DNA of 59,440 bases, taken from Oscillospiraceae bacterium. GTDB lineage: Bacteria; Bacillota; Clostridia; Oscillospirales; Ruminococcaceae. Under the pieces are notes generated by a model. It was not told where the DNA came from and made no database searches. It saw only the letters and a program-made list of their open reading frames with translations. Shown here in pieces: positions 59,346 to 59,440 of the stretch; position 1 is the first letter of the stretch, and each line of letters starts with the position of its first letter. The DNA lies in NCBI GenBank assembly GCA_021769725.1, contig JAETSI010000018.1, positions 1-59,440 of the forward strand, written 5' to 3'. A program made the position numbers and the translations under genes.

Positions 59346-59440
59346 GCTGTCGGACGAGAGGACAAGCGAGAGACGAAGTAAGTAAGGAAGAACTGGGCGA
59401 ATGGAAGACGCTTAAAAGAACAGAGCCTGAAAGCGGAGGG
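59346..59440 (+). ncRNA. 5' part of unidentified non-coding RNA or structured leader (runs off window)
   Basis: Downstream of a consensus promoter come 95 bases to the window end with no ribosome site or usable ORF (the one ATG is followed after four codons by a stop). The sequence is purine rich (GAGAGGACAAGCGAGAGACG) with few T. It does not show marks of RNase P RNA, tmRNA, 6S, SRP or rRNA that I could confirm. A structured regulatory leader (such as a T-box) is possible but not shown. Confidence 0.35.

Noticed and set aside
59341..59440. Start of rnpB, tmRNA or a T-box leader
   Set aside because: No GAGGAAAGTCC, GGGGC..-type tmRNA end or complete T-box features could be confirmed in the 95 bases present; left as unidentified.

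Overview
The window looks like a chromosomal segment of an anaerobic, fibre-degrading Firmicute of the Ruminococcus type (Oscillospiraceae, near R. flavefaciens or R. champanellensis; this is inference). The main clues are a secreted xylanase with an internal cellulosomal dockerin, an intracellular cellobiose phosphorylase, pyruvate phosphate dikinase, the endospore-lineage genes spoVAC and spoVS, strong AGGAGG ribosome sites, and many sigma-A type promoters with 17-bp spacers. Most of it is ordinary core genome in small transcription units, each closed by a clear intrinsic terminator. There is no rRNA, CRISPR array, prophage or insertion sequence.

Layout: 0-2.3 kb holds an orphan spoVAC, a candidate small RNA and a MATE exporter with an attenuator-like leader. 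2.6-6.8 kb holds the modular xylanase/GH43 enzyme and a small XRE regulator. 7.1-9.5 kb is a two-component pair whose histidine kinase lacks its phosphoacceptor region. 9.8-16 kb holds a helical-repeat protein, glmU and a strongly expressed ppdK. 16-19.5 kb is a lipoprotein, RNase R and SecG. 19.7-23 kb is cellobiose phosphorylase and a lipoprotein. 23-27.2 kb is pth-mfd. 27.3-36.2 kb is the classic translation operon rimP-nusA-rnpM-ylxQ-infB-(unknown)-rbfA-nrnA-truB-ribF. 36.3-41.7 kb is a Gld-like ABC export operon. 41.8-47.8 kb is envelope functions (flippase, Ig-like anchored protein, lipoproteins, CNNM transporter) with a divergent XRE/lipoprotein pair and a MITE-like inverted repeat. 48-50.8 kb is a P-type cation ATPase behind a yybP-ykoY (Mn2+) riboswitch. 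50.9-55.5 kb is a membrane protein, an amidohydrolase, ymdB, spoVS and recG. 55.5-59.4 kb holds a trio of hairpins, a divergent XRE/microprotein pair, four tRNAs (Val, Asp, Phe, Gly), a TfoX-N protein, a NYN-LOTUS protein, a transglutaminase-like protein and the 5' end of an unidentified non-coding transcript or leader.

The genes fit a plant-cell-wall lifestyle. Xylan is cut outside the cell, cellodextrins are phosphorolysed inside to save ATP, and PPDK links PEP and pyruvate in a PPi-based glycolysis. The items most worth a second look are the kinase without an H-box, the promoter-terminator unit with no ORF at 223-373, the promoter with a palindromic spacer and unknown RNA at the right edge, the two divergent XRE pairs with operator-like repeats, the leader structures before the MATE gene and rimP, and several families of interspersed inverted repeats.
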